From assembly GCA_951799425.1 (NCBI GenBank), contig OX637396.1, positions 37,192,701-37,256,700 on the forward strand: a stretch of 64,000 nucleotides of DNA, in the 5' to 3' direction. How positions within the stretch are numbered: the stretch's first letter is position 1; every line of letters starts with the position of its first letter. Below are positions 12,740 to 23,800 of this stretch, one piece after another. The position numbers and the translations under genes are program-made. Origin of the DNA: Ilex aquifolium. Taxonomy: Eukaryota > Streptophyta > Magnoliopsida > Aquifoliales > Aquifoliaceae. The notes below the pieces were generated by a model that saw only the letters and a list, made by a program, of their open reading frames with translations, was not told the origin of the DNA and made no database searches.

Positions 12740-13600
12740 TCAACGAATTTTAGAATTTTATTCTCAATATGTTATATCTTCTTGAACCAAAGTCTTTCTT
12801 TCTTAATCAGTTGAGGATTTTCTGAAACAACATTCAACTGGTTCATCATCACCGACCAATGTGTGCGTATTCAACCATTATCTGTTTCAGGATCTTGATT
12901 TAATATTATTTGCTCATTGAATATTTGAATATCAATCTCATAAGTATCATACCAAATCCCATCAATCGAATCACTTTTTCGAGAAATATAAGACATCTAA
13001 GTCATACAAATAAAGAGATTTATTCATTGATAAGAAAAAAAAAAAAACGTGAACGAGGATTGAATTGATGATAAAATATAATCCTAAATCGTGAACAGTG
13101 ATTCAATTGATAATGAAAAAAGAGGAATGTCATTTAGGGATTATTTTTTGTCGTACCAACAACTACATTGGTACGTCAATACTGCGAATAAGACAAATCT
13201 CGGAAGTAGTATAGTTCTAGATTGTGATCAATAATCTAATTGTTTCTATAGGTTATTCGTATCATTCAAGGCTTGCATTAAAAACTTCAATTATTGTTGA
13301 CTAATTTTGTTTATTGATGGAACCTTCCTTTAAGGAAGGTATAGTAGATATTAAATCAAGATCCTGAAACACAAATTGAATACATTATACATTGGTCTGT
13401 GATGATAAATTAGTTGAATGCTGTTTTGAAAAATCATCAGCTAATTAAGAAGAAAAACTTCGGTTCAAGAAGATATAGTAGATTAATTGAGAATGAAAAT
13501 GGTTGCCTATCGTTTCCGAAAATCCTCAACTAGAGAAGAAAAAAGGCTTCGGTTGAAGAAGATAATGAATTGAGAATGAATTTTCAAAATTCAAACGGTT
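12740..13600. repeat. Fold-back (inverted repeat) element with an extra tandem arm
   Basis: About 12740-12910 (…TATCTTCTTGAACC…, …CAGGATCTTGATTTAATATT) is repeated in inverted orientation at about 13345-13515 (…AATATTAAATC-type start, …GGTTCAAGAAGATATA…). The arms are roughly 150-170 bp and imperfect. A further partial copy of the right arm (GGTTGAAGAAGATAATG-type) follows at about 13515-13600. A 19-bp near-perfect palindrome, ACCTTCCTTTAAGGAAGGT, lies at 13322-13340 just inside the right arm. No coding capacity. It would fold into a long hairpin RNA if transcribed. Confidence 0.7.
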
Positions 13601-13794
13601 GATAAAATTAAATCTAATATTTACATATTTGAAAAAAAGAAAATTGTCAATCAGTTATGCATAAACCTCATACTACTTAATATTTTAAGCATTTTTTAAA
13701 AATATGCTAAAATTTTAAGTAGTAAACCACCTACTTATCACTTAATGCTGAAAATGTTAGTCAGTAAAGATTTTATCAATTTCTCATAATGGAC

Positions 13795-14305
13795 AAAAAA
13801 TACCTACACCACCCCACCACCACCAACATTGTACCACCGTCACCACCACCACCAATACCACCGCCGCCATCACTACCATTATCACCACCACCATTGTGCC
13901 ACCTTCACCACCACCATCACTGCCACCACCACTACCATTTTGTCACTGTCACCATCACCACCACGATTGTCGCCACCACCATTACCACCACCACCATCAC
14001 TATCATTGTGTCGTCGTAACCACCTCTACCATTATGTCATCGCCAACACCACCATTATGCCACTGCTACCAACACCATCACTGTCGCTGCCACCACCACC
14101 ACCACCATCACTATTGTGCCACCGCCACCACCACTATCGCCACCCCCGCCACTATCATTATTTCGCCGTCACTACCACCACCACAGTGTTGTTGTCCCCA
14201 TTACCATCATTGTTGCCACCACTACTATTGTGCCACCGTCATCACCACCACCATTGTCGCCACCACCATCACCGTCGTTGCCACCATTACCACCACCATT
14301 GTGAT
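13795..14305. repeat. Degenerate CCA/CCACCATCA-type minisatellite tract
   Basis: Some 500 bp of imperfect CCA, CCG and TCA trinucleotides. Because the motif lacks stops, several forward frames stay open and give His/Pro/Thr/Ser strings. There is no conserved protein character, and codon usage simply mirrors the repeat. I treat it as simple-sequence DNA. Confidence 0.85.
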
Positions 14306-14669
14306 AGTGGTGATAGGAATAAGACAGTTGCAGAGAGATGATTAAAGAGAAGGGAAAAATTAGAATAATAATAGTTTTCAGACTTCAATTTCTTATATTT
14401 GTCAAACAGTTTGATTAAATTCAATACTTAAATTTTAGTTAATACCAAACAGTCTGCGAATTAAAAAATTCAGCATTCAGCACTTAAAATTCAGCATTCA
14501 ATTTTCAGTGTTCAGTTTTATTAAACACCACCTAAATTAGTATGCATCTAAAAAAATAAAAAAAAATTAAATTTTAAAGAATTTATGCTAGTATTAAAAA
14601 AATTATAAAAAAGCCTCAATTAGATTTGTCACTTTAACCCCCAAACCGTATCAAGCCACCTTTTCCAAG

Positions 14670-15640
14670 TAAGGATGGCAGTGAACTGGAGAAAAATGAG
14701 TATTCATCCAAACCCGCCCCTTTTGGACCGGGGATGGACCATACGTATTGGACGGTGGACGTATACGAAAATACCCGTATAAACCCGCACGGGAATGGAG
14801 GCGGGGATGGACTGACAGTTACCCCCGCCCCTGATATATATATATATATAAAGTCAATTTCAAAATTCAGTGGCCCAATTTTTTTTCTTTGTCCAATAAG
14901 ATAAGATCTATAACCTTTGTGTTCTTTTTGATGACTTTTGTTAGATCTGTGATCTTTTTTGTTAGATTTGTGATGAGTTTTGTTAGATCTAAGGGTCTGT
15001 GTTGTGTTAGCTATTGAAAGTTTTTGTTTCGAATCTATGGTGCGTTAGATACGAGGTTTTTAGATGTTGCTTGTTCTGATTTTTTTTTTTTTTTTTGTGT
15101 TAGATCTGTAATTTTCATTTGCTATATCTGATTTTCTGTGTTAGATATGTAATATTTTGAATTTTCTAATTTTATGCTACTTAAATATAGTTTTTATTGA
15201 ATTCTAATTATAGTGTTGGATATGATTTTTGCTGATTTTTGAGTTTATTTTACTTGAATATGATTTTTACTCTTTAAAAAGTACTGGATATACTTTTTGC
15301 TTGAAAAGTGCTGGCTAGACTTCTTGCCTACTCACAATACTAAATGCTAGTTCTTATTAATGAGAAGAATTATGTTGTAATTTTCAGTTGGTGATATGCA
15401 ATTTTTTTAATTTTTTGGATTATTTATAATGTTGGGTTATGTTGGTTTTGGTCTTGGTCTTGGGCTTGGGTGGGGGTGAAGGCGGGGCGGGGCGGGGATT
15501 ACAAATTTATCTGCGGACGGGGATAGAGATGAAAACTATACCCGTTAACGGGATGAACCGAAGATGGACGAAATTTTTTTAAGCGGGTACGGAAACGAAG
15601 ACTACACCCTCCGCCCCGCTTCGGTCCACTGCCCTCCCTA
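14670..15640. mobile_element. hAT-like non-autonomous element with GC-rich ends, candidate 8-bp TSD
   Basis: The left end TAAGGATGGCAGTGAAC matches the inverted right end (reverse complement TAGGGAGGGCAGTGGACC). Subterminal GGGGATGG/GGCGGGGCGGGG blocks occur at both sides. Flanks TTTCCAAG (14662-14669) and CTTCCAGG (15641-15648) agree at 6 of 8. The interior is T-rich with several GTTAGATCTGTGAT-like repeats (14940-15150), and no transposase frame. The TA-GGG terminal pattern and 8-bp TSD point to hAT. It abuts a LINE remnant. Confidence 0.7.
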
Positions 15641-15644
15641 CTTC

Positions 15645-16020
15645 CAGGTAGTGCCACAGTTGTTGATTTTTTGAGTGTTGGACTACCTACGTATGAGAGT
15701 AACTTTGACTTCCATCCTTGTAGCTTTGCTTCAACCTTGTCCAGAAAAGCCTGTCTCCTTGATCTTCCTATCTAGAGAGGTAGTCCCAAGTAGATGGTGT
15801 CCATTGTTCCTCTTTTCAAGCCTAGGATGGATTTCACTTCAACACATTGGGGCTATAGAAACTGTTGATTTTTCCTTATTTATTGTTTGACTGACCAGGC
15901 TTAATATTGATTGAGGCGTGCCTTTCAGTTTTGTTTGCTCTCCCAAATACAAGAAGATCATCTACGAAGTGACTTCCTCTGACCATTCCACTTGCACTTC
16001 TTGCAGGGTATGCTTTCCTT
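15645..16020 (-). mobile_element. LINE (non-LTR retrotransposon) reverse-transcriptase remnant
   Basis: Read on the minus strand, 15938-15973 gives a degenerate catalytic block (FVDDLLVFGRA, from F-A-DD). Further on, 15665-15835 gives IYLGLPL-stop-IGRSRRQAFLD and then KVEAKLQGWKSKLLS, typical of plant L1-type reverse transcriptases. An in-frame TAG and at least one frameshift separate the blocks, so it is dead. The homology stops at the hAT-like element ending at 15640. Confidence 0.8.
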
Positions 16021-16374
16021 TCCTCGTGGTGATCTTACAAGTGAACTTTCTCTAATGTTTTCTGGTAGCTTACTTGGCCAGACTTCCAGATGGGGGGGTG
16101 GGGTAGGTATCTGTTGTTTCAGAATCAATTTTCAATGAGGAGGGGGTTGAGTCATCTGGTTCTGTGAAGCACAACCTAGACAAGACTTATGAGGCCTACA
16201 ATACAAAATCACAATAAAGATTCTGATTTTTCAATTAAATGTTGTACGAGTAGAATGAAGATCAACGAAATATGGCCAAGAAGCTAGAATATCAACAATT
16301 TTTCTGTATTATTTTCGCTCTGCCAATTACCAAGAATTTTTCTTCTTTAGTTGCGAATTTCCAGAATCGTTACA

Positions 16375-16685
16375 GTTCGAGGCGGCCTGGAGAGTTTTCC
16401 GAGCGTCCTCGACCTCCTCGGCGATCTCGGCATCGGGGTATCCTTCATCTTTGAGTCTCTCTTCGAGTGTGACGAGCTTCAGCTCGACTTTCGCTTGCGA
16501 TCATGAACGAGAATGTCTTTGTTGGGCTTTCTGGTGAACCCAGCCGTGCCGTCATGACCGGAATCGAAGCCTTTATTGTCGGAGACAACCTCGCCGGTCT
16601 TCGGCCTCACGGAGAACTTGTTGGATTGGATGTAGCCGTTGGATCCCGAACCACGAGACGTTTGTAATCCGACTGCGTTGTACAT
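16375..16685 (-). pseudogene. CWC21: CWC21/SRRM2-like splicing-factor pseudogene (frameshifted, 3'-truncated)
   Basis: The minus strand from ATG 16685 reads MYNAVGLQTSRGSGSNGYIQ and then SNKFSVRPKTG…KPNKDILVHDRKR. This is the N-terminal cwf21-type signature of the spliceosomal CWC21/SRRM2 family. After DRKR the frame runs into a stop, but the family sequence resumes one frame over: VELKLVTLEERLKDEGYPDA, then EIAEEVEDARKTLQAA. One base is missing near 16489-16491. After about 16378 the similarity ends and unrelated sequence follows, without the usual Arg/Ser-rich tail. Intact plant genes of this family are longer. A retrocopy fragment or a decayed duplicate both fit; a sequencing error would explain the shift but not the truncation. 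Confidence 0.72.
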
Positions 16686-17827
16686 TCTGAGGAAAAAGAG
16701 GCCGGCCAGATTCGAGGAGGATTTGATCAGAGTCACAGGAACCAGCGCCTCAAACCAAACCCTAACCCTAACTTTCTCTGTCTCTGTCTCTGCCTCTCTT
16801 CTCTCTCTCCCCAATGTATAGATGCCCGTAATCCATCCTAACTCAGGATTATACTTCTTGGTACGCGGCGTTTTAACGAACTTAATATCGACTCGTCGTC
16901 GTATTTATCGCTGTGCGACTTTGTGTTGCGGTAGGTTTGAAATTGCGGAGTTTTAGCTCTTTGGTAATTTACACTTTGTATCCTTTAATTATCACACCCT
17001 TTGTTTTTATTGGGCTTTTATAGTTCAAATTATACCAATTAACCAGTCTTGAATTCAATTGCTCTATTGAGAGTTGATAATTTGTTTCGATAAAAGTACC
17101 TCACAAGTGATGTAGCCATAGTATTGTATTCAGGATCCTCCACCCCAGATGGCTAATGTTCTTATGGTTGATATGGCCAGTGTGTTTTACTCTAGGCACT
17201 CTAATTAGTTTAGGTCTTTATTTTTCTAGTGTACCAAAAAAAAAAAAATAGTATTTTATTTGTATAGCAAAAATTTTGTATGTTTTTTACTCTCATGTGT
17301 AAGTGTTTCTTTAAATCTTACTGACTTTCATATCTTTGCTTTGTTTCTTTTGTTTTTAAATTAGCTATCATTTTGATCTCAATTAAATGAAACAAAACAA
17401 AGTTTTTTAGCACAAAATTGATAGGGATTTTAAATGAAAATGAAAAAATATCACTAAAAATAGAAAGGCGGACAAGTTTCTTTGAGGGCTATTAATCACA
17501 AAAAAGGCGAAATCATGATTGAGTCTAGGACATATGATGTGAGAGTGTCATGTATGAAAGATACCCTTTAGTCAAGTCTTTTGTTGATAAAATAGACAAA
17601 TTCGAAGGTAGAAACTCATTGAAAACTCAATTAAAACTTTTGAGTACCTGATTGTCGTAAATAAAAATATAGGGGCAAAAAAAAAAGTTGGATGCATATT
17701 TCAGGGGTATAATCTGTAAATCGTCATTAGCTCAATTAAAAAAGGTATAAAGGATAGTTACTAGATTTTCAAACGAAAATCTCTCTCAAACCTTCACCAA
17801 AAAAAATTCCCCGCCACCACAACCTCC
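16686..17827. other. Spacer between the CWC21 pseudogene and the proline-rich gene
   Basis: The first part (to about 16820) looks like the CT-rich 5' leader of the CWC21 locus. The rest is AT-rich and carries the promoter of the proline-rich gene. A pyrimidine- and A-rich leader without upstream ATG (about 17765-17827) directly precedes its start. No other gene is visible. Confidence 0.5.
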
Positions 17828-20800
17828 ATGGCCCTTCCCACACCTCCACCAGATCCCCCCTCTTCCGCCGCCACCACCACTACCACTACCACCACCACCA
17901 GACCTGTCTTTCCTAATCCACCACAATCAACAAACCCAACACCTCCAACCCCTCCTCCACTACACCACCACTACCCACCACCATCCCATCACTACAACCG
18001 CCACCAACTACCACCCCAGCATCATTATACAGCTCAATCCTTCCCCAACATTGCCCCCAGAGTTCCCACTAATCAAATTCGCCCACAATTACCCACCAAC
18101 AAACACCATCCTCATGACCCACCACCGCCGCCAGCACAGGGAATTCTTTACCCAGTTGCTTCTTCGGGCCGAGGTTTTCTTCCAAAACCCATTCGGCCCG
18201 CCGAGCCGACAGTCACGATTGCCAATCCCGGTGGATACCCGACTCGCCCCATGGTTCCGTACCCTCAGCCTCACTCAGTGCGGCCATTTGGGCTTAATCA
18301 TTCGGAGCCGGGTCAGGGTCAGGCTGTGCACTTGATTAGGCCGAACCAGTTCCACCACTCTCTTCTTGGGTCTACTGGTGGGGTGATGCCTGGTGTGATC
18401 AAGGGGGTTCCGGTTTCTACGCACCCCAAGGTTTGAATTCTTTGGCACTTGGTTTGTTAAAATTTGTCTATTCAGATTTTCATGGACTATTTGAACTAAT
18501 TGTTAGTTTATTGCAACGAATTGTTAATTGTGCAATTGCTTTTATCAAGTAGTTAATTTCATTCGATTATTTCGAAGGTGTACTAAAAATCTTCATTTTT
18601 TTCCTTTTTTTTTTGGATTTGCTAGCTATGTATTGCATTTTTAAGCTCTGGGGAAATTACCAAAATTGAAAATTTGGCTTAAATTATCACTGATGCTTTC
18701 TAGAAAAATCGATTGGACTGAGTACCAAGTTTTTATGCATTTGTATTCATACGAGAACAGTGATGATATGCAACCTATCTCATGTTGGTGATGTGAGTAT
18801 CACGATCCTAAAGTTAAGTGAAAGAAAGCTTTTGTCTTTGACTGGATGCTCATGTGCTTGTATTTACTTAACATATATTTACATGCCAAATGTGCATGCT
18901 TTAAGGTTTATTTAAATCTGGCATCCTTCTAAATTCTAATGGCTTTGTTCACATTTTACTTCAACCCTAGGAGCCTGCCACTTACAGCCTAAATCTGAAT
19001 TTGGTAGTGTAACGTTTGTTTTGCCACATTTGGCAACAATTTGGAAGAAGGTTTTTTGTAACTTACATGGACGCCTTGAAGTTTTAGATGAAGTGTTATT
19101 TAGAACGGATTGTACATGCAAATATGGTGGTAAGCAATTATAGGTGCCCAATTCCGTCAATGATCATGGATTCTTCATATTTCCTTGTTGATGTTTACAA
19201 CAATTTTTCTTTCAGGGTCCAATCTGTTTGATTACCAAGTGATAGTGAATACAAGAAAGGGAAAAAAAATAAAACTTTTCCCCCCTTTTTTAGCAAGAAA
19301 ATAGGAGAAATTACAGGATAATGAGTGGATCCTATAAAATTTCTTGTATATTTCGCTTGATTTCCTGCAAAATTTAGGGGGAACTTTTTTTTTCCTAATG
19401 AAAATGTGGGCTATTGCTCACACTTGACCTTTTTCCATATTCATGTCGTATTCTCTTTAACACATGAATAACAAACAAAACAAAACCACTATCCATAGAA
19501 TTAAAAAATAAAAGGCCTCAACAAAGCTAAAATCGGGCTTTCTGAAGAAAAAAGAAGAAGTTAAAATTGGACTGAGGAAATGCACAGTCAACATACCTGA
19601 TGACCTTTCCGACGGGATTGTAGAACTCGTTGGAGAAGATAGAGATGAAGATGGAGGTGGTGAACAAGAGGCTTGAACTCGCAGCTTCTAGCGTCTTACT
19701 AGGAGGTTTTAACTCAACACTTGCTAAAAAACAATTGTCAATTCCATCGCCGCAATAAGGAAAAAAAAACAAGGGATATAGATCATTGAGAAAAGAACAA
19801 AACAAAAGAAAAAATCAATTGAACCAGTGGCCGTAGCGGAATCCATAGTGGCTGTAGTGGAATCCATCTTGGGTTTGAAATTTTGAACTAATTCATGGCA
19901 CAAAAGAAGATGACAACCTGCACTTCAGTGAGTGAAAAATGAAAAGACTTCAAGAGAAGGGCTAGTGGGTCTTTTGGTGAAATGGGGATTGTGGGGGACT
20001 TTGGTATGGGAAGGGTTTGGACGATCAGGGGTAACTCTCATTGGCATTTGTTATAAGAACAAATAATTGTCGATACTCGGTGGATATTTGTAAAGACCAA
20101 ATGGGGTGCCTGGGGAGGGCCATTGCTCTCACTCTCATTGACTTTTGGGGTTTTGGTTCTGGATTTTTGGGTTTAAGTGGATTGAGATGGTTTGGTTGGG
20201 TTTTTTTTTTCCTGGTTATGTGTTTTGTTGTTATGGTAATGGTAGGCATTTCAAATAGATGAGGATAATTTTGGTAATTATAATAATTTTCCTACAATTC
20301 TCTTGTAACATTTTCTACGTAACCAAATACAAAGAAGGAAATATATTTTCTATTCATTTTTCTTTTTTTCACTTAACTTTCTACCATTTTTACTTTATAT
20401 CATACTTTTGTTTCAAACCAAACGAACCTTGAAGGATTGCAAACCTTCACCATTGCCAACATTTCAAGGATTCCAAACTTTCGTCATTGCATTCTATTTC
20501 CCACGTCCCATGTCTTCATCAACAGCTTATTACTTCAACAATGTTGCAATGCTGATCTTTTAATAGTTGTGATTGGAATACCTGCAGATGTTCAAAGAAA
20601 GAAGCTTAGAAAGTGTAATATCACTTCCTGATGTATTTATGTCTTAGAAATTATGTTGGAAAAATTCCAATTCCTATACACTTTGCAATGTATCTGCAAA
20701 TTCCAATTAGTTTGCTTAGTGTGTATGTAGTGCTATGTCTGCTTCTTTCTTGCAGTTCTTTTAGGTCTACATTGCCAGCTTTTTTGGACCTTACTACATA

Positions 20801-23800
20801 ATTTGCTACGTTTAGGCTTGTATTTGATATTGCATTTTTTGTCTTCCAGGTTGCTCTTTCTCCATCTGTGGCTTCTGATTGCAATGGCTACAAAGATTTA
20901 CGGTATTGTTGCATTAATGCACCAGTTTTTCCTTCTTTCTTGTCTTTAATTGATTACATAAATACTGATAGAAATGCTTTAACATATTTGTAGGGATAGA
21001 AGTAGGGATGATACTCTTGCAACCGTCAGAGATAGAAAGGTAAGCAAACATTCCTGTCCCTTTGTTTGATTGGTGATAGCTTGCAATGTAAATCTGGTCC
21101 TAGTTGAAGTTTCCTATATAAGCTTTGGGATGCTATGGTTGATTTATGCAATAAAATTGATTGTGCCCAACAATCTTTAGGATTCTCCAAATCTTTGCTT
21201 AAGAATAGTGATATTTAGGGAAATTTGGTTGCTTATTTATACTTTATATTATACAGGCCATAATGTATAGACGTGCTGACAGGTTTAAGTTCAACTGCAT
21301 GCCAGCAGTCATATGACTAGTCAATATTTTATTACTATGGTCCTCGAACATTAAATCATATTATACAATAGCAAACTACTACTACTACATCAGGGTCATT
21401 TATATTCGCCTTATGGTTGATTTATTAACTTTTTTATTTAGGTGTAAACAACAGAGTCATGGCAATCGCAATTGTACATGAAGAGCCATGATATTTGACA
21501 AATTTTGAATGCATGTTGTTTATTATCTTATTCAACAGTACAAGAATTGGTTGACTTATTATAAACTGACTGCTGATAGGTGATTCTTTTTTGGCCTTAT
21601 AGAGGTAAAAAGGTATCTATGCATTGTATGTATACCTTTTTAGCTGCCCATATGAGGTTCGTACTCAAGTTCAGTTTGCGTCCGGCATATTGAATGTAAA
21701 TTTTACCTTTTGTTGCTCTATCTGTCGATATTTATCTTACTTTTCAACTTCTTCATCTTGTTATTTTCATTGGTTGAGTATTTGGAATTCAGGAATACCA
21801 AATATATTGGAAAGTTAATTCACTGTTAACAATTTTCAATATTTTATGCTTGCACAATCGGTCTTGGGCAGGTACATGCTGATTGAGTTTGTTTATATAA
21901 GTCAATATACAAGCTTTAGTAAAACTTATAAAAGCACGAGTCTTGAAAGTTTTGCATCATTTTTTTTCCTTTGGGGTTTTGTTTAAGTTTTTCGTTTTCA
22001 CTTTTTGTTCTTTTTTTGGTTGTGAGTACTAAACCAATATTAATGCACCTAGACATCTTAAAGTCTACAATTGTACTTAATGCAGCTTCTTGAGAGATGT
22101 AAAAACGCATGTCTAGTTGACCACATAAAATTGAGATGAGGCTTTGTTTGATTTGAGATTTATTGTTGCTTCAGTGAATGGTAACTACTCACAATTGAGT
22201 TAAACTATGTTGAATGCGTTTTTCTCTTAACCCTGTGCTCTAGAATGTGTAGATGATAAAAATGGACGCCACACTAGATGTTTGCTTTCTGTGCTTCCTA
22301 AAATAATCTTTATTTCCTTCTTAAATCCTCAAAAATATTTATTCATAAATTCATTTGAAACTGCCTTTTCCACAAGAGGAAATTTTCAGAGTAAGTTAAT
22401 GACTTGATTTGTACCTGCGTCTCCATTTTCGCAACTGTATCATCACTTCCATATTGCTTGTCCGCATCATGTTTGGTTCAATCTATGGTGGATTTTTAGT
22501 ATGAGTTTTTGATGCTGGTATCTGTCCAAGTGTTTAATTCTTTTAATCCCAAAATCCAAGGACAATGGAGCATGGAAACTAATGCTATGTTTTTATTTGT
22601 TCCTTTTATTTCCTATGATAGAATGGTGTTCTATGTAGCATCAAGTGTTAAGCAACTATGTGACAAAAGGCACGTCCTAAGAGTTTTATGCAGAATTAAA
22701 CTCGAAATGATAGATATGCTTGCTAGGTGTATAACCAATGTAAGTATCAGACAAATATCCCACATCACAGTGGAAAATTAACTGCAGGGAAGTGACATTT
22801 TCGTAACAGATAAAGACCATAAAAATTGGATCCCCAGTTAGGCGAACTCCTAATACTCCCACCTAAAGAAACACCAAGTACCCTGTGATTTTCTATAAAT
22901 TCTTTTGAAGTTTGAGAGGATCTGCTAAAAGAACATATGTCTTCAAGTTGGATACTTTGGAGTCTTTCAGGAATCAAAACCAGATTTCACTTTTTCACAT
23001 TGAATAATTCCCATGCCAGCCTTGCAATTCAATATCTATCAGTGGCAATGTGACTGGCCCTTCTAACCCATAAGTACCTTATGGTTTTTAACATACCTTT
23101 CTTTCAATAGTTAAAAAATCTATCTAGCTCTATATATTGTTCCCCTCCCCTAATGTTTGGAAAAAGCAATAATGACGCAATCTTCAAAATCTGTCTCAGC
23201 TCTTTGACACTGTCCACACCCAACTGACCGGGATTATTCATTTGATACTCATCCTATAAAGTTACCAATGCATATAACATTACCATTCTGAACCTTCCAC
23301 TAATTTATGGATATTCATTTCTATGGATTTGTGTTTTGCCTTTATGTGGAATCTTCTTGTCGGTTTTAGTTACCTTGCTTTTCTTTTTATAGGTCAGAAT
23401 AACTGATGGTGCTTCTCTTTATGCCCTCTGCCGATCATGGTTGAGGAATGGCTTGTCTGAGGAAAGTCAGGTTTGCATTATGGAGATTGCCCTCTGTATG
23501 CATGTCGTCTGTGCCACGTTTATTTACTAGTTCGTTATCATTGTTGTTAAATCATGAGTTGTACATTAAGTTTTATGTTTTTACTTTGTATTTCATACTG
23601 TTTCCTGCATGATAAGAAAAGTATGCATTATAATGCTTAAATCAGTTAGAAAAATAAATAGTATGAAATAAGGGTATTCATAGGAATTTCTTGGCATACC
23701 TGTCATTTGCTAAAAATCAGACATGATAAAAGACTCGAGTCTGAATGTTTACAGTAGCTCATGGTAGAAGAAAAAACCATACAGCTGCAGCTGCTCTGCA

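Noticed and set aside
13789-14345. Long overlapping forward frames rich in His and Pro
   Set aside because: They are simultaneous translations of a degenerate CCA/TCA repeat; three frames stay open only because the motif lacks stops.
19527-19805. Minus-strand frame of about 92 aa in intron 1 of the proline-rich gene
   Set aside because: No ATG-supported start, Phe-rich because of poly-T/A, no family motif; lies in a probable TE.
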